A stretch of 64,000 nt of DNA from an uncultured Sutterella sp. GTDB lineage: Bacteria; Pseudomonadota; Gammaproteobacteria; Burkholderiales; Burkholderiaceae_F. Where the stretch lies: assembly GCA_905197905.1 (NCBI GenBank), contig CAJKAP010000010.1, positions 1 through 64,000 on the forward strand, written 5' to 3'. A program made the translations under genes and the position numbers. Each line of letters starts with the position of its first letter. Positions within the stretch are counted from its first letter, which is position 1. Below the pieces are notes generated by a model that saw nothing but the letters and a program-made list of their open reading frames with translations, was not told where the DNA came from and did no database searches. This document shows positions 16,934-26,382 of the stretch, in pieces.

Positions 16934-18454
16934 GGGGATCCTCCTGAAAATGAGTGGGGTTTTCTACGAAACCAAAAGCTTCGCTTATAGTGTTTCTGTT
17001 TCGAAGAGCTTCTATGGCATTGCTTTTCTACTAGCCACGCCCATAGTTTGGAGATTTCACGCGTGTTCTTACAGTGATCTAAGGGGCTAAACACACTTAT
17101 CTAAAGGGATTAGATATTGCCCTCAGGGGATACTAAAAATTAGACCAAAGGATTAGGCCAAAGAAATCGATATTCCAAAAAAGAACATCGATCCTATACC
17201 CTACTCCCCTAGTCATCTTGCTAATTTCGCTATTCTCTCTAATGAAATTCCCATTTTTAGGGGTAAAAACGATAAAAGGTACACATAAAATGTACCTTTT
17301 ATCTGTTACAATTTTAAGAATAGGAATAATTCTCATTATTTTTTAGACCCTATAGGTGTTTTCCCTTGGTTTTGCCAATTTTCTATTAAAAACGATTTTG
17401 TTATAGTTTTTATTTAAAAGGCATGCCTCTCTCTTATGTCACGATAATACCTCTCCCTTTGGAGAGAGGGTTTTCCCTAAGTTATCCTCAAAATTCTACT
17501 TTTTCGTCTTTCTTTCCATCTATCCAGAACTATACAAAAAAGTTTGCTTTTTTCTTCGAGAGCACTCATTTTTCGAGAATGCTCCTCTCAAAAGCAGCTC
17601 CAAATTCTGGCAACTTAAATTTCCATTTTTCGGTCCTTTCATATCTATTTCTTAGGTCGAGTTGTCAAAAAACACTACTAAAACTCTTGGAATCTGCTCT
17701 TAGAGAGGGAATTTCATCCATTTCACCTATTATCCGACTGCCGTGTAGTGTTTTTTAAGAACCGCGTACTATGCGATTGAGTTCTTTTCTCATTAAATTT
17801 ATTTGTGTAATACAAAATTATCTATAAGTATTGAAGATACTGAGTTTTATATAGAATTTCGTCTTTGTTGATCTATTCTATCCTTGACAAACACGTTGTT
17901 CTTTTCCTGAAGTGGCCACGAACATCACTTACTAACATCAAAGGTGGTCTGAGTTTCTTCATATACTCTATATAAGAACAGATCTTTGTCAAACATCGTC
18001 TGTAAGGATAGATATTGCCGTTAAGTCAGATCAAAGCTATAGCTTCCCCCCAATTCTCTAAAATCTCTTTTTGCACATGTGCAAATTTTCATGCTGTCTT
18101 CTTATTCATAGCCTCCTTTCAATTTTCTTCAATCGTTTTTATAACGAGTAGAAGATTTCGCTATAACGAAAAATCTAAACCTAAAAATTTTGGTACCCAT
18201 CCAAAAAGTTGCGCCCTATCTCTTGAGAAAATGAAATCATTTTCCTAAAAAATTTCCATCAAAAACGACAAATTTCATTTTTGGGTTTCGATTTTTTTTG
18301 CCAACCCCTTTACTATCTTTGTGTTGAGCCTTCTTTTTTGAGATGACATAAGCAATGCTTCAGCAAAAAAAATGGTCAGACAAATCCTGACCATAATAGA
18401 AGAGAGAAAGCTAATTTAGGATTTTTTGCACATGTGCACATGTGCAAAATTGCA
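16934..18454. other. AT-rich noncoding region with inverted repeats upstream of fdnG
   Basis: I see no credible gene in these 1.5 kb. Features: a perfect 13-bp inverted repeat with a 7-base loop at 17271-17303 (GATAAAAGGTACA / TGTACCTTTTATC); a weak Fur-like sequence near 17323-17340; a small stem (CTCTCC / GGAGAG) near 17453-17468; and a nested inverted repeat (TCTATCCTT 17877-17885 with AAGGATAGA 18004-18012, GACAAA with TTTGTC inside). The fdnG promoter must lie at the left end. From 18072 on, the TGCACATGTGCA palindromes begin. Confidence 0.6.
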
Positions 18455-19372
18455 CTATAGATATTGAACTAGCATCAGCCATAAAGGCAAGGTGATTAGT
18501 GAAGCTACCGTTTGCAAAGTCGTTAAGTCAGCAACGATAGGACCATTTCCGCCCATACGGACCGCTAATATATAGCAAGAGTTAGCTGTGGGAAGCGCTG
18601 TGAAACAAAGCAATGCGCCTAACTCCACAGGATTCAATCCGGCTAACATTCCGACCAGTACCGAAACCAACGGTACCGCAAGAAGGCGTTCAATTGTCGC
18701 GGCAGAAAGCAATTTCCCGTACTGAGAAATCGAGAGCTTTTCCATTCCTGCTCCAATTGCTAAAAGTGCCAAGACTAAAGAAGCGGATCCCAAACTCTTG
18801 AACAAACTGCTTATTAACGTCGGCAATGTCCAGCCCATCACATTAAAACAAAGACCTAAAAGTGTGGCCATGATGAGTGGATTGGTAAGGATAGTTTTGA
18901 GCAGCCTAAAGATAGTTTGACCTTTCGTCCTAGCGGCTTGAGAAAGATCTGCCACAGCAAATGCATTGGAAATCGGAACCCATACTCCTAATAAAAGAAC
19001 ATAAAGAGCTGTTCCAAGATCTGCATATAACGATGCCACTAAAGCAAAACCAATATAAGAATTAAACCGGTAGCCACATTGTCGAACCGAAGCATCCGTT
19101 CTTGCATCTTGAGGAAAGAATTTAGAAACGAGGTAAGCAAGGAAAACGCCCACCAACATGCTCCCTACTCCACAAAGCAAAAATCGACTCGCACTCGTTA
19201 AAGTTAAGGACGTCGATGCCACACTATTAAAAAGCATCGGCGGAAAGAGAACATAGTAGACGAGTTTTTCGCAGCCATCCCACCAGGATTTAGAAAAATA
19301 GCCTCTATAACGAAGCCACCATCCTAATAAGATGAGAAAAAATGGATGCAACACAATCAGAATGATATTCAT
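18455..19372 (-). CDS. AEC-family transporter (auxin efflux carrier fold)
   Basis: A 305-residue membrane protein with about ten hydrophobic segments, the AEC opening (LILLGWWLRYRGYFS) and the RFNSYIGFAL stretch typical of this family. Members move organic acids such as malate across the inner membrane; the substrate here cannot be told. No clear ribosome site is seen. It is the only gene inside the repeat-rich region. The only two overlapping double copies of the TGCACATGTGCA palindrome bracket it, one 8 bases after its stop and one 70 bases before its start. Confidence 0.85.
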   Translation of the reverse strand: MNIILIVLHPFFLILLGWWLRYRGYFSKSWWDGCEKLVYYVLFPPMLFNSVASTSLTLTSASRFLLCGVGSMLVGVFLAYLVSKFFPQDARTDASVRQCGYRFNSYIGFALVASLYADLGTALYVLLLGVWVPISNAFAVADLSQAARTKGQTIFRLLKTILTNPLIMATLLGLCFNVMGWTLPTLISSLFKSLGSASLVLALLAIGAGMEKLSISQYGKLLSAATIERLLAVPLVSVLVGMLAGLNPVELGALLCFTALPTANSCYILAVRMGGNGPIVADLTTLQTVASLITLPLWLMLVQYL

Positions 19373-22060
19373 AGGGCTTTTTGAAAGAAAGGTTGGTCTT
19401 CACTATTATGGCGCAAACTACAGAAAGAAGAAATATCGTTTTTGCACATGTGCACATGTGCAATTTTGCTCATTTTTTATTTTTGACCCCTACCCTTTTC
19501 CTTACTTCTGATTTTGGACCCCTAAGATTTGACCAGAGAAAACCTTTCAAAAAAAGTTTGCTTTTTCTTCTCAAAAATTCTTTTTTTTATAGGCATCGCT
19601 ATGATGTTCTGTAGGCAAAATCTGCCTTAAAATTGCCTTTCTCCAATAAAATTTCTCTACTTTCCTACTAACTATCTAAGAATTCATTTCTTCTCAATCC
19701 CTACTCTTTATTGATATTCGTTCAACTACATCTTATTCCTTCTCTCTTTTTTACTAAACATCTAAGAGCAAAATTGCACATGTGCACAAATCGGTAGATT
19801 GCCAACTAAATCATGGAATAGGGTATGTACTTTGCGTGCACTTTTGAGCTATTTTGCACATGTGCAACTTCTCATTTTTTGGTTTTTGACCCCCTATTAT
19901 CATCTAAAATTGCTCTTAATTTACTGTGTACTTTACGTGCACTTTTCAAAAGGAAGAAGAAAAATGCACATGTGCATTTTTTTAACCAACAATTTTTTCT
20001 TTGAAACTTTGAAAAACAAAAGCTATGTACTTTACGTGCAAATGCACCTCAACCCCTGATATTTCAAGGGATAGAGATTTTCATTGTCCCCTTTCTTCTC
20101 CAATTTTCCAGCCCTTTTTTGTGGTTTTGCACACGTACACTTTTCTTCTTAGAAAATTCTCCTCAAAAATTGGACTTCTTATAGAAAACACACTAAAGAA
20201 TATTCCCTGTTAACTTTCTTTCTACCTCCATGGGTTACTCTTCCTCTTTTTTATTGTTTGTGCACATGTGCAATGAGTCTTCTCTGTAAAACTTTTCAAG
20301 ACATTCGGCTCCTAACTAAGTTATGTTCACAAGCATCCTCTGACTAACTGCTCTGATCTCTTACAGATTCAATTCTTTTTTTGCACTTGTGCACTTTTCT
20401 CTTTCTTCGTAAACACAAGAAATTGAAACTCATCTTAAGAGAGGAGAGAATACCTATTCCGAAACTTCTCTGGACTACTCGAGTTTTCCTGATGTTTCAT
20501 ACACATAGATGCTCCTTGTGCACATGTGCACTTCATCTTTAAATTACTCATTTTTGGGGAATGTACTTTTCGTGCATTTTGGAATAGAGAAATGGGCAAT
20601 CTCCTGCACAATGCACATTTGACTTGCACAATATGAAGTCTACTTATTCAAAAAATAAACGTTTTCTGTGAGAACTCTAGAGGAAATTTTCCTTCTAGGT
20701 GAGAGGCTTTTGCACATGTGCAAAATAATCAATTCTCCTCCAATTTTGACCTACATACGCCGTCTATCATCGCTGCTAAATAAGAAAAAAATAGCCTAAC
20801 TCTAAAAAATTGCACATGTGCACTTCATAGATAAGCCAAAGAAAAATCGAAAAATGCTATGTACTTTACGTGCATTTTTTACTCCAATCGATGCACCTAT
20901 TTTTCCCTCTTTCTCTCTTTTGCACATGTGCACTTTCGCACCTGGAGAGCAAACATGGACAGAAATTGCCTTCTTTTCAATATTCAATGAAGAAAGCCAA
21001 GAGCCTTTTTCTTTAGAAAATTGCACATGTGCATAACGAAAAAATCTGGTTTAAAAATGGAAAGTAGGGGATGTACTTTACGTGCACTTTTCACATATTT
21101 CCTCTGACTTTTTTTCAAGATTGCACATGTGCACATGAAAAGAAAGAGCTTCAAATAAGAAATTTTAGCCATGTACTTTGCGTGCACTTCCCGTGTATTT
21201 CTTCACTAATTTTTTATCATTTTTTTATATTTTTTGAAGAGAAAATTCATCCTAGACACACGAATTGCACATGTGCAATTCTCTGTTTGTTGTTCATTTT
21301 TTTATCGTTCTTCTCACCATTAAGAATCATGTATTGGAGAATGAGTAGGGGACTTTCCTCGAAAAATGCACATGTGCAAAAAGAAGTTTTGGCATGACAG
21401 GAAGTTGACTTTTCCTCATTTTCAGTTGAGAAAAAATGGAGAATTTAAATATATGTGCACTTTGAAAAAAGAAGGAATATTTCGCTAAGACTTTCCATCT
21501 TTATTAACGATTTATTAGCTTTGGATAACACAAAATTCGCTAAAGGATGACGGATTGCACATGTGCAAAACTAAAAAATTGAAGATGAAAACAGGCTTAT
21601 TGATAAAAAAGGTTAATTCTCTCTTCCGTCTTGAGTACAGCACCAGAGGAAAACATCTTCAAAATTTACTTCATTCGTCCTTCTCTTTTGAGGGAAAGTG
21701 CACATGTGCATTTTTGAAGAATAGGGGGGATAAAAGGGATGTACTTTACGTGCACTTTTTCTTCTTTCATCTTATTTGAAAATTAGATAATTCCCTTATA
21801 TTTCAACATGTTATATGAGAATCTGCTTAATTTTTCTACTCATTTCCAACTCTCAATACTGGCTTTGTGCACATGTGCAAAAGAGGAAAAAATCTTGTTC
21901 TTTGGGAAGGTTAAAATCTCCTAGCCATGGGATATTATTTATTTTGAAGAAAAGCCTTACTATATAGAGTAAAATTAATCTTTACTCCAAACACTCTCGA
22001 TCGTCGGATCGTTTGACCACAAAATAGGCGAGACGACGGCTAACTAAACTTTTGGAAACT
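19373..22060. other. 2.7-kb noncoding repeat region upstream of rep
   Basis: This T-rich stretch between the AEC gene and rep holds most palindromes and eight iterons, in an alternating pattern: a palindrome, 40-75 bases, an iteron, then the next palindrome. A third short motif, TTTTGACCCC(C)TA, occurs at 19481 and 19883, with a near copy at 19512 (TTTTGGACCCCTA), and a related TTTTTGACCC lies near 23462. Short open frames here only translate the repeats and are not credible genes. The rep promoter should lie between 21880 and 22050, just after the last upstream palindrome at 21868. Confidence 0.7.
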
Positions 22061-23275
22061 ATGGCCAAAACTAATACCGAGGTCGAAGAGAATATTCCCT
22101 TCATCGTTAACGTAGATCCTGTACATAAAAAGGGATCCAAGAAAGGCACTGAACTTGTGCCCTTTGTCGTTGAGCCTGTTGTAGAAACTGAAGAAGAGCG
22201 ACGTCAGGTTGAAGATTGGCGTAACTCCATGGTCACATTAGGGGAAGTCAATACGCCATCGTTTAAGGATTCGCTCACGATGATGAGTCATCCTTTATTT
22301 GCTTTCCGCCCTAAAAAGGAAACAATGCCACGCGTCATTGACTGCGGGCGCTACGTTGTTACGCTTTCTCCTTCAAACCACGGCATTCCAACTTATAACG
22401 ATGCAGATATTTTGATTTATGCGATGTCGCAGATTGCTGCACGCATTAAAGAAAAGGGCAATTCCATTACACCGGATATGCTCAAGTACCATTCTGATAT
22501 CGTTTTTTCTGTCAAAGATTACTTCCGTGCAATCAAAAAGGCCTACGGCGGCAAGCAACAACAAGCTTTTCTTGCTGCGCTTCAACGCCTTAGTACGACG
22601 ACCATTACGATTTCTGCCGAGCGTGAAGTCAATGGAAAACGCGTGAAATTCGAACAAACTGCACCTGGATTCTTAGATACATCTATGAGCATGGCCACGA
22701 TTAATGAACAAGTCAATCCCATGGCAGTTGTGCGCTTGCGTTTGGCCGATTGGTTGGTGCGAGATGTGGTTTCTTTGAATGTACTCACGATTCCTGTGGA
22801 ATACTTTGACTTAGCACCTTTTGCCAAAGCTGTGTATTTGGTGGCCCGTCGCTACCTTGGCATCCCACGCGTGGATCTCAAGTTCGCAGAAGTCGGTATG
22901 GAAGGGCATAAGATTGAAGAATACCAAGTTCCAGTCCCCCAAGTTAAGCTCATTAACGGCCGGAAGATGGATATGTTCTATTGGAAAACATCGCTCTCTA
23001 ATTTGTCGATGTTGATGGGCAATACGCGTTTAATGCGCAACTTCAAGCAAGACCTAATTAAAGCGATTGCAGAAGTCGATTTTGGGTTCTTTGAAATCGC
23101 GCTCACAAATACTCATCGCCTCAAAGATACTGAAGTTGTCTTCTTTAGAAAACACCAATTGGCAGCCAATATTGCACGAGCTAGCCTCCTTTATGCTGGC
23201 TTCCAAGAATTCTATGATACGTTGCTCACGACAGAGATGATTCGTCAAAAAGTCGCAGCAAACGAAGACTTCTAA
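22061..23275 (+). CDS. plasmid-type replication initiator, RPA/RepA family
   Basis: A 404-residue protein that resembles the RPA family of plasmid initiators: HPLFAFRPKKE, then the conserved block PTYNDADILIYAMSQIAARI, and a downstream ALQRLSTTTITI strand. Such proteins bind iterons and open the origin with DnaA. I chose ATG at 22061 (GGAA 4-7 bases upstream) over an in-frame TTG at 22052. The gene lies between a long upstream repeat array and a compact iteron origin downstream, which supports the role. It ends 28 bases before a terminator. Confidence 0.82.
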   Translation: MAKTNTEVEENIPFIVNVDPVHKKGSKKGTELVPFVVEPVVETEEERRQVEDWRNSMVTLGEVNTPSFKDSLTMMSHPLFAFRPKKETMPRVIDCGRYVVTLSPSNHGIPTYNDADILIYAMSQIAARIKEKGNSITPDMLKYHSDIVFSVKDYFRAIKKAYGGKQQQAFLAALQRLSTTTITISAEREVNGKRVKFEQTAPGFLDTSMSMATINEQVNPMAVVRLRLADWLVRDVVSLNVLTIPVEYFDLAPFAKAVYLVARRYLGIPRVDLKFAEVGMEGHKIEEYQVPVPQVKLINGRKMDMFYWKTSLSNLSMLMGNTRLMRNFKQDLIKAIAEVDFGFFEIALTNTHRLKDTEVVFFRKHQLAANIARASLLYAGFQEFYDTLLTTEMIRQKVAANEDF

Positions 23276-23303
23276 TTTCCTCTTTTCTAAGAGCTTCTTT
23301 CAA

Positions 23304-23330
23304 GCGAGTTGTTCAGCAACTCGCTTTTTT
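23304..23330 (+). terminator. intrinsic terminator after rep
   Basis: GCGAGTTG and CAACTCGC form an 8-bp stem with a 5-base loop followed by six T. The T-run runs into the palindrome at 23330, which could let a bound protein influence readthrough. Confidence 0.85.
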
Positions 23331-23631
23331 GCACATGTGCAAAAACAAATTTTCTCTTCAAAAGTCGCTTAACTAAAAACTTCAGTAAGGTAAAATTGAC
23401 CCTCATAAGAGATCTTCAGAGTAGGGGTCAATTTTGCACATAAAGTACATACCCCTCTCATTTTTGACCCTCAAAAATCGTCAAAAGGGTCAAAAAGTGT
23501 CCAAAATTGCCTTTGGTTTTGAGTTTCTTTTTATTTCTACAGTGTACTTTACGTGCACATTGTTAAGAAAAAAGTCAATTAAAACAAAGACTTTGTTTAG
23601 TTCGAGAGAACTCGTCGATTTCTAAAAAAAG

Positions 23632-23906
23632 TTATTCACATACCACTTTTCTCCTCTTAGAGTAATGAGTTAAATTAGTTGTGACTTATTGTAACATCCA
23701 ATTGTGGATAACTTTAGTGGGGGAGCCTGTACTTTACATGCACTTTCCTGTACTTTACGTGCAAATCTCTGTACTTTACGTGCACTTTTTTGGATTTGTT
23801 CACAGGTTATTCACAGGGTAAAGAGCAGAAAAATCAACGAGTTAAGACTCAAATTGCTGAAAATTTGAGCATGCCTATAATACACTTAATATACTTAATA
23901 CACGTA
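23632..23906 (+). other. candidate replication origin (DnaA boxes, tandem iterons, AT-rich 9-mers)
   Basis: Three consensus DnaA boxes are seen: TTATTCACA at 23632-23640, TGTGGATAA (inverted) at 23703-23711 and TTATTCACA at 23807-23815. Between the last two lie three direct iterons starting at 23729, 23750 and 23771, exactly 21 bases apart, so on one face of the helix. Downstream, three contiguous AT-rich 9-mers (ATACACTTA, ATATACTTA, ATACACGTA) span 23880-23906 and would suit a DNA unwinding element. This is the standard layout of an iteron plasmid origin. Confidence 0.82.
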
Positions 23907-24555
23907 AAAGAGGCTTTTTTCTTGAAAATTTCACCCCTTTGACAGGTGGCATATCTCTGTCATTTTTGCATCCTTATCAAACCTTTGATTCTTTCTTTCA
24001 AAAATCTCTCCTTCGACTAACTTTTTTTGAGCACCTATCTTCTCTAAATTTTTTCGTTCATCAAATTCTTCGTTTTACACGACCTCTTTTTTTAAGAATC
24101 TCGACCTCTAACTTTTCAAAACTCTCTGACCCCAAAAATCTCATCACACCTTTTTTAGGAAAAATTTCTCAAAAGGAAGAGAACATCTTTTTAGAAACTT
24201 TTTTCTTCTTTTTCTCTTTTTAGGTTCTTTATTCACTCTGCAAGTTTCTTTCTTGGCAGCCAAAGTGGTCAACCAATTCGATGAGCATTCCGCTTCGCTA
24301 AACTCTATACCTTTTCTGATACTCACTCACTACAGTCCTTTTATTCTTTTTTTGAAAGGGTATCTACTTAGAGATATCCCTTAGAGGAATAAGAAAAATG
24401 CTTATTTTTCAAATACTTATAAAATTTCATTTTGCTAAGTCATTGAGATATATACCATTTTCTGATTAGGTAAGTTTTCCCTCTAAGAGTTGAAAACTGA
24501 TCTAATCATAGGCATAATGATTCTTATCTAAGCTCAGGACTGAGGAAATTAAAGA
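23907..24555 (+). promoter_or_regulatory. pyrimidine-rich spacer and parAB promoter
   Basis: From about 23930 to 24240 the plus strand is strongly T/C-rich with no credible gene, a strand bias common beside origins. A good promoter follows: TTGAAA at 24490-24495, a 17-base spacer, CATAAT at 24513-24518. TGATTAG (24463-24469) and CTAATCA (24502-24508) form an inverted repeat around the -35 box, a possible operator for autoregulation by ParA/ParB or the downstream small protein. Confidence 0.6.
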
Positions 24556-25329
24556 ATGTCAGCCATCGTCATGTCGATTGCAAACCAGAAGGGTGGGGTG
24601 GGAAAAACAACCATCGCCACCCAATTTGCGTTTGACTTAGCTATCAAGCATGGCCAACGAGTGCTCTATGTCGACATGGATGCTCAAGGCAATGGGAGTA
24701 CAGTTCTTCTTCGTGGTGAACCTATTACAGGAACCGAAGCAACATCATTATTCGATGTTGACTGTAAAGAACTGATTCCTACTCACACTTCTCGTGGAAT
24801 TGATCTTTTACCGACAGAAAGTAATAGTCGGTTAAGTTATGCCCTTGAAGGCCTTCCTGATGAATACGTTACTGTTCCTCGCGATCAACTCAAAATGTTG
24901 CGAGATCAGTACGACGTGATTTTGGTTGACTGCCCTCCAAACTTAGGTTTGAAACTGCGTTCAGCACTTGTAATGTCGACGCATGTTTGCTGTCCTATTC
25001 GTTTGTGTGGTTTTGCGGTTGATGGATTGTCTGGTTTAATTGATACCATCAATGACATTAAGCACACTTACAATCCTGATCTCCAATTAGTGGGTGCCCT
25101 CATTAATGCCTTTGACCGTTCTACGTCCCACGTAGCTACGCTTGCCGAAATGCAGGCACAAATGGAAGGTGTTTTATTACCGACCGTGATTAAGCATCGC
25201 ACACCACTTGACCGAGCAAACACTTACGGGATTCCTATCTGGGAAGTACCGAGTGCTTATCGCGCTGCTCAAGAAATTGACATCGCATTCCAAGCCATTT
25301 ATGAAAAACTGGGCTTGAAGGTTGAATAA
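24556..25329 (+). CDS. parA: ParA-family partition ATPase
   Basis: A 257-residue ATPase with a deviant Walker A (NQKGGVGKTTIATQ), Walker A' (VDMDAQGNGS) and Walker B (VILVDCPPNLG). It lacks the N-terminal DNA-binding domain of P1-type ParA, so it is the short Soj/type Ib-like form. It would move or position replicon copies with ParB. The start has GAGG. parB follows 3 bases after its stop. Confidence 0.92.
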   Translation: MSAIVMSIANQKGGVGKTTIATQFAFDLAIKHGQRVLYVDMDAQGNGSTVLLRGEPITGTEATSLFDVDCKELIPTHTSRGIDLLPTESNSRLSYALEGLPDEYVTVPRDQLKMLRDQYDVILVDCPPNLGLKLRSALVMSTHVCCPIRLCGFAVDGLSGLIDTINDIKHTYNPDLQLVGALINAFDRSTSHVATLAEMQAQMEGVLLPTVIKHRTPLDRANTYGIPIWEVPSAYRAAQEIDIAFQAIYEKLGLKVE

Positions 25330-25332
25330 TCC

Positions 25333-26370
25333 ATGGCTATCACTAAACAACCCCCGCGCAATAACCTCGACTTCGCTGCTATTAAAGCTAAAGCCGAAAA
25401 AGTCAATAACGCAACTCCAGTCGCCGGTGCGACTGATACAGGGCTTCTTGATATCATCGTTGACCAAATTGATGTAGAGCCGCAGATCCGCACTGTTTTT
25501 GATGAAGAAAGCATTAAAGAGTTAGCTGCTTCGATTAAAGAACATGGGCAAATTTCTCCTATTACGGTTCGCCGTGAAGGAACGCGCTACACCTTAATTA
25601 CCGGTGAGCGCCGGTTACGTGCGGTTCGCTCTTTGGGTTTTGCAACGATCAAAGCCATTGTCCAGGACAACATTAAAACGGCTTCCGAAATCACCGTTTC
25701 TCAGTTAATTGAGAACTTGCAACGTGAAGATATGGGCCCGCTTGAAATTGGCTTGGCTTATTGCAAGTTGATGGAAAAGGAAAAATGGACGGCAGAGGTT
25801 GCAGCACAAAAAACAGGGAAATCGACCCGGTATGTTTATCGAGTGATTTCCGTAGGTGCACTCCCTGAAGTTGTTCAAGGTTGGATTTCTCAAAAACTTT
25901 TAACCGATACTGTTGCGATTGAAGCGCTTGCCAAACTCTATAAAGCGAGTCAAACGCCAGAGAAGATTACACAAAAGTTAGAACAAGTCGTTTCTCGTGG
26001 TCTCACGATTACGCGCGCTATTGTCGAAGGATTAAGTCTGCCTGCGAAAAAGCCTGCCGCGAAAGCGATTCCTCTAAAAGATGTTCCGCTTACCGTAACG
26101 AATGCTTCTGACTTGCGCCGCCAAAAAGGTTTTGAGCAGTATGACTTCCCTGGGACCAACTTCAAGATTCTCTGTGAATTCTCCCACCCGTCATTAAATA
26201 AGGGGAAAGCGACTCGAGGCGGACAAGTGGTCCCCAACATCGTTCCTAAAGACCGCACCAAAGCGGTTGTGGAATTCGAAGGGAAGGTGTACGAAGTCGC
26301 CTGGAGTGACGTAAAAGTCTACGAGACTGTCATTCTGGATAAATCTGGCGCTAAGCCCAAGAAAGCGTGA
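25333..26370 (+). CDS. parB: ParB-family partition protein
   Basis: A 345-residue centromere-binding protein. The N-terminal ParB/Srx domain includes DQIDVEPQIRTVFDEESI, the CTPase-type arginine box TGERRLRAVRSLG and ENLQREDMGPLEIG, followed by a helix-turn-helix (TAEVAAQKTGKSTRYVYRV). The C-terminal part (residues ~250-345) is unlike standard dimer domains and was not recognised. No canonical parS (TGTTTCACGTGAAACA) was seen in the window, so its binding site is unknown; the TGCACATGTGCA array is a candidate. Confidence 0.9.
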   Translation: MAITKQPPRNNLDFAAIKAKAEKVNNATPVAGATDTGLLDIIVDQIDVEPQIRTVFDEESIKELAASIKEHGQISPITVRREGTRYTLITGERRLRAVRSLGFATIKAIVQDNIKTASEITVSQLIENLQREDMGPLEIGLAYCKLMEKEKWTAEVAAQKTGKSTRYVYRVISVGALPEVVQGWISQKLLTDTVAIEALAKLYKASQTPEKITQKLEQVVSRGLTITRAIVEGLSLPAKKPAAKAIPLKDVPLTVTNASDLRRQKGFEQYDFPGTNFKILCEFSHPSLNKGKATRGGQVVPNIVPKDRTKAVVEFEGKVYEVAWSDVKVYETVILDKSGAKPKKA

Positions 26371-26382
26371 GGAGGGTAGATC

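Larger units (their letters stand above)
18072..23341. repeat. array of 21 TGCACATGTGCA palindromes
   Basis: Exact 12-bp palindromes start at 18072, 18427, 18435, 19443, 19451, 19775, 19855, 19965, 20261, 20519, 20711, 20811, 20921, 21022, 21122, 21266, 21367, 21556, 21699, 21868 and 23330. The pairs 18427/18435 and 19443/19451 overlap by 4 bases. Flanks often extend to TT...AA. A one-base variant lies at 20382 and a degenerate half near 20126. From 20711 to 21122 spacing is close to 100 bases. I saw none elsewhere in the window. They are likely binding sites for Rep or for ParB; which one cannot be decided from sequence. Confidence 0.9.
19827..23784 (+). repeat. iteron family GTACTTTACGTGCA (13 copies)
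   Basis: Copies start at 19827, 19928, 20027, 20563, 20861, 21073, 21173, 21741, 23544, 23729, 23750 and 23771, all in the same direction, plus one inverted copy at 23435-23448. Most are preceded by AT and followed by CTTTT. Variants affect position 8 (G or T) or CGTG to CATG/TGTG. The first three are 101 and 99 bases apart; the last three are exactly 21 bases apart. The end (CGTGCA) resembles half of the TGCACATGTGCA palindrome, so one protein could bind both, as plasmid Rep monomers and dimers do. Confidence 0.88.

Noticed and set aside
17423..17758. A 111-codon open frame in the noncoding region
   Set aside because: No ribosome site, low-complexity Ser/Phe-rich product, and T-rich DNA like the surrounding noncoding region.
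19381..21779. Several 60-110-codon frames in the repeat region
   Set aside because: Their products contain the same short strings (such as MYFTC, CTCA) because they translate the palindromes and iterons; none has a credible start.
18072..21879. Regular repeats that could suggest a CRISPR array
   Set aside because: Repeats are 12-14-base palindromes with variable intervals of 36 to 300 bases and a second repeat type between them; no cas genes are present.
24556..26370. A canonical parS (TGTTTCACGTGAAACA) near parAB
   Set aside because: No such sequence or close variant was found by eye in or around the operon.
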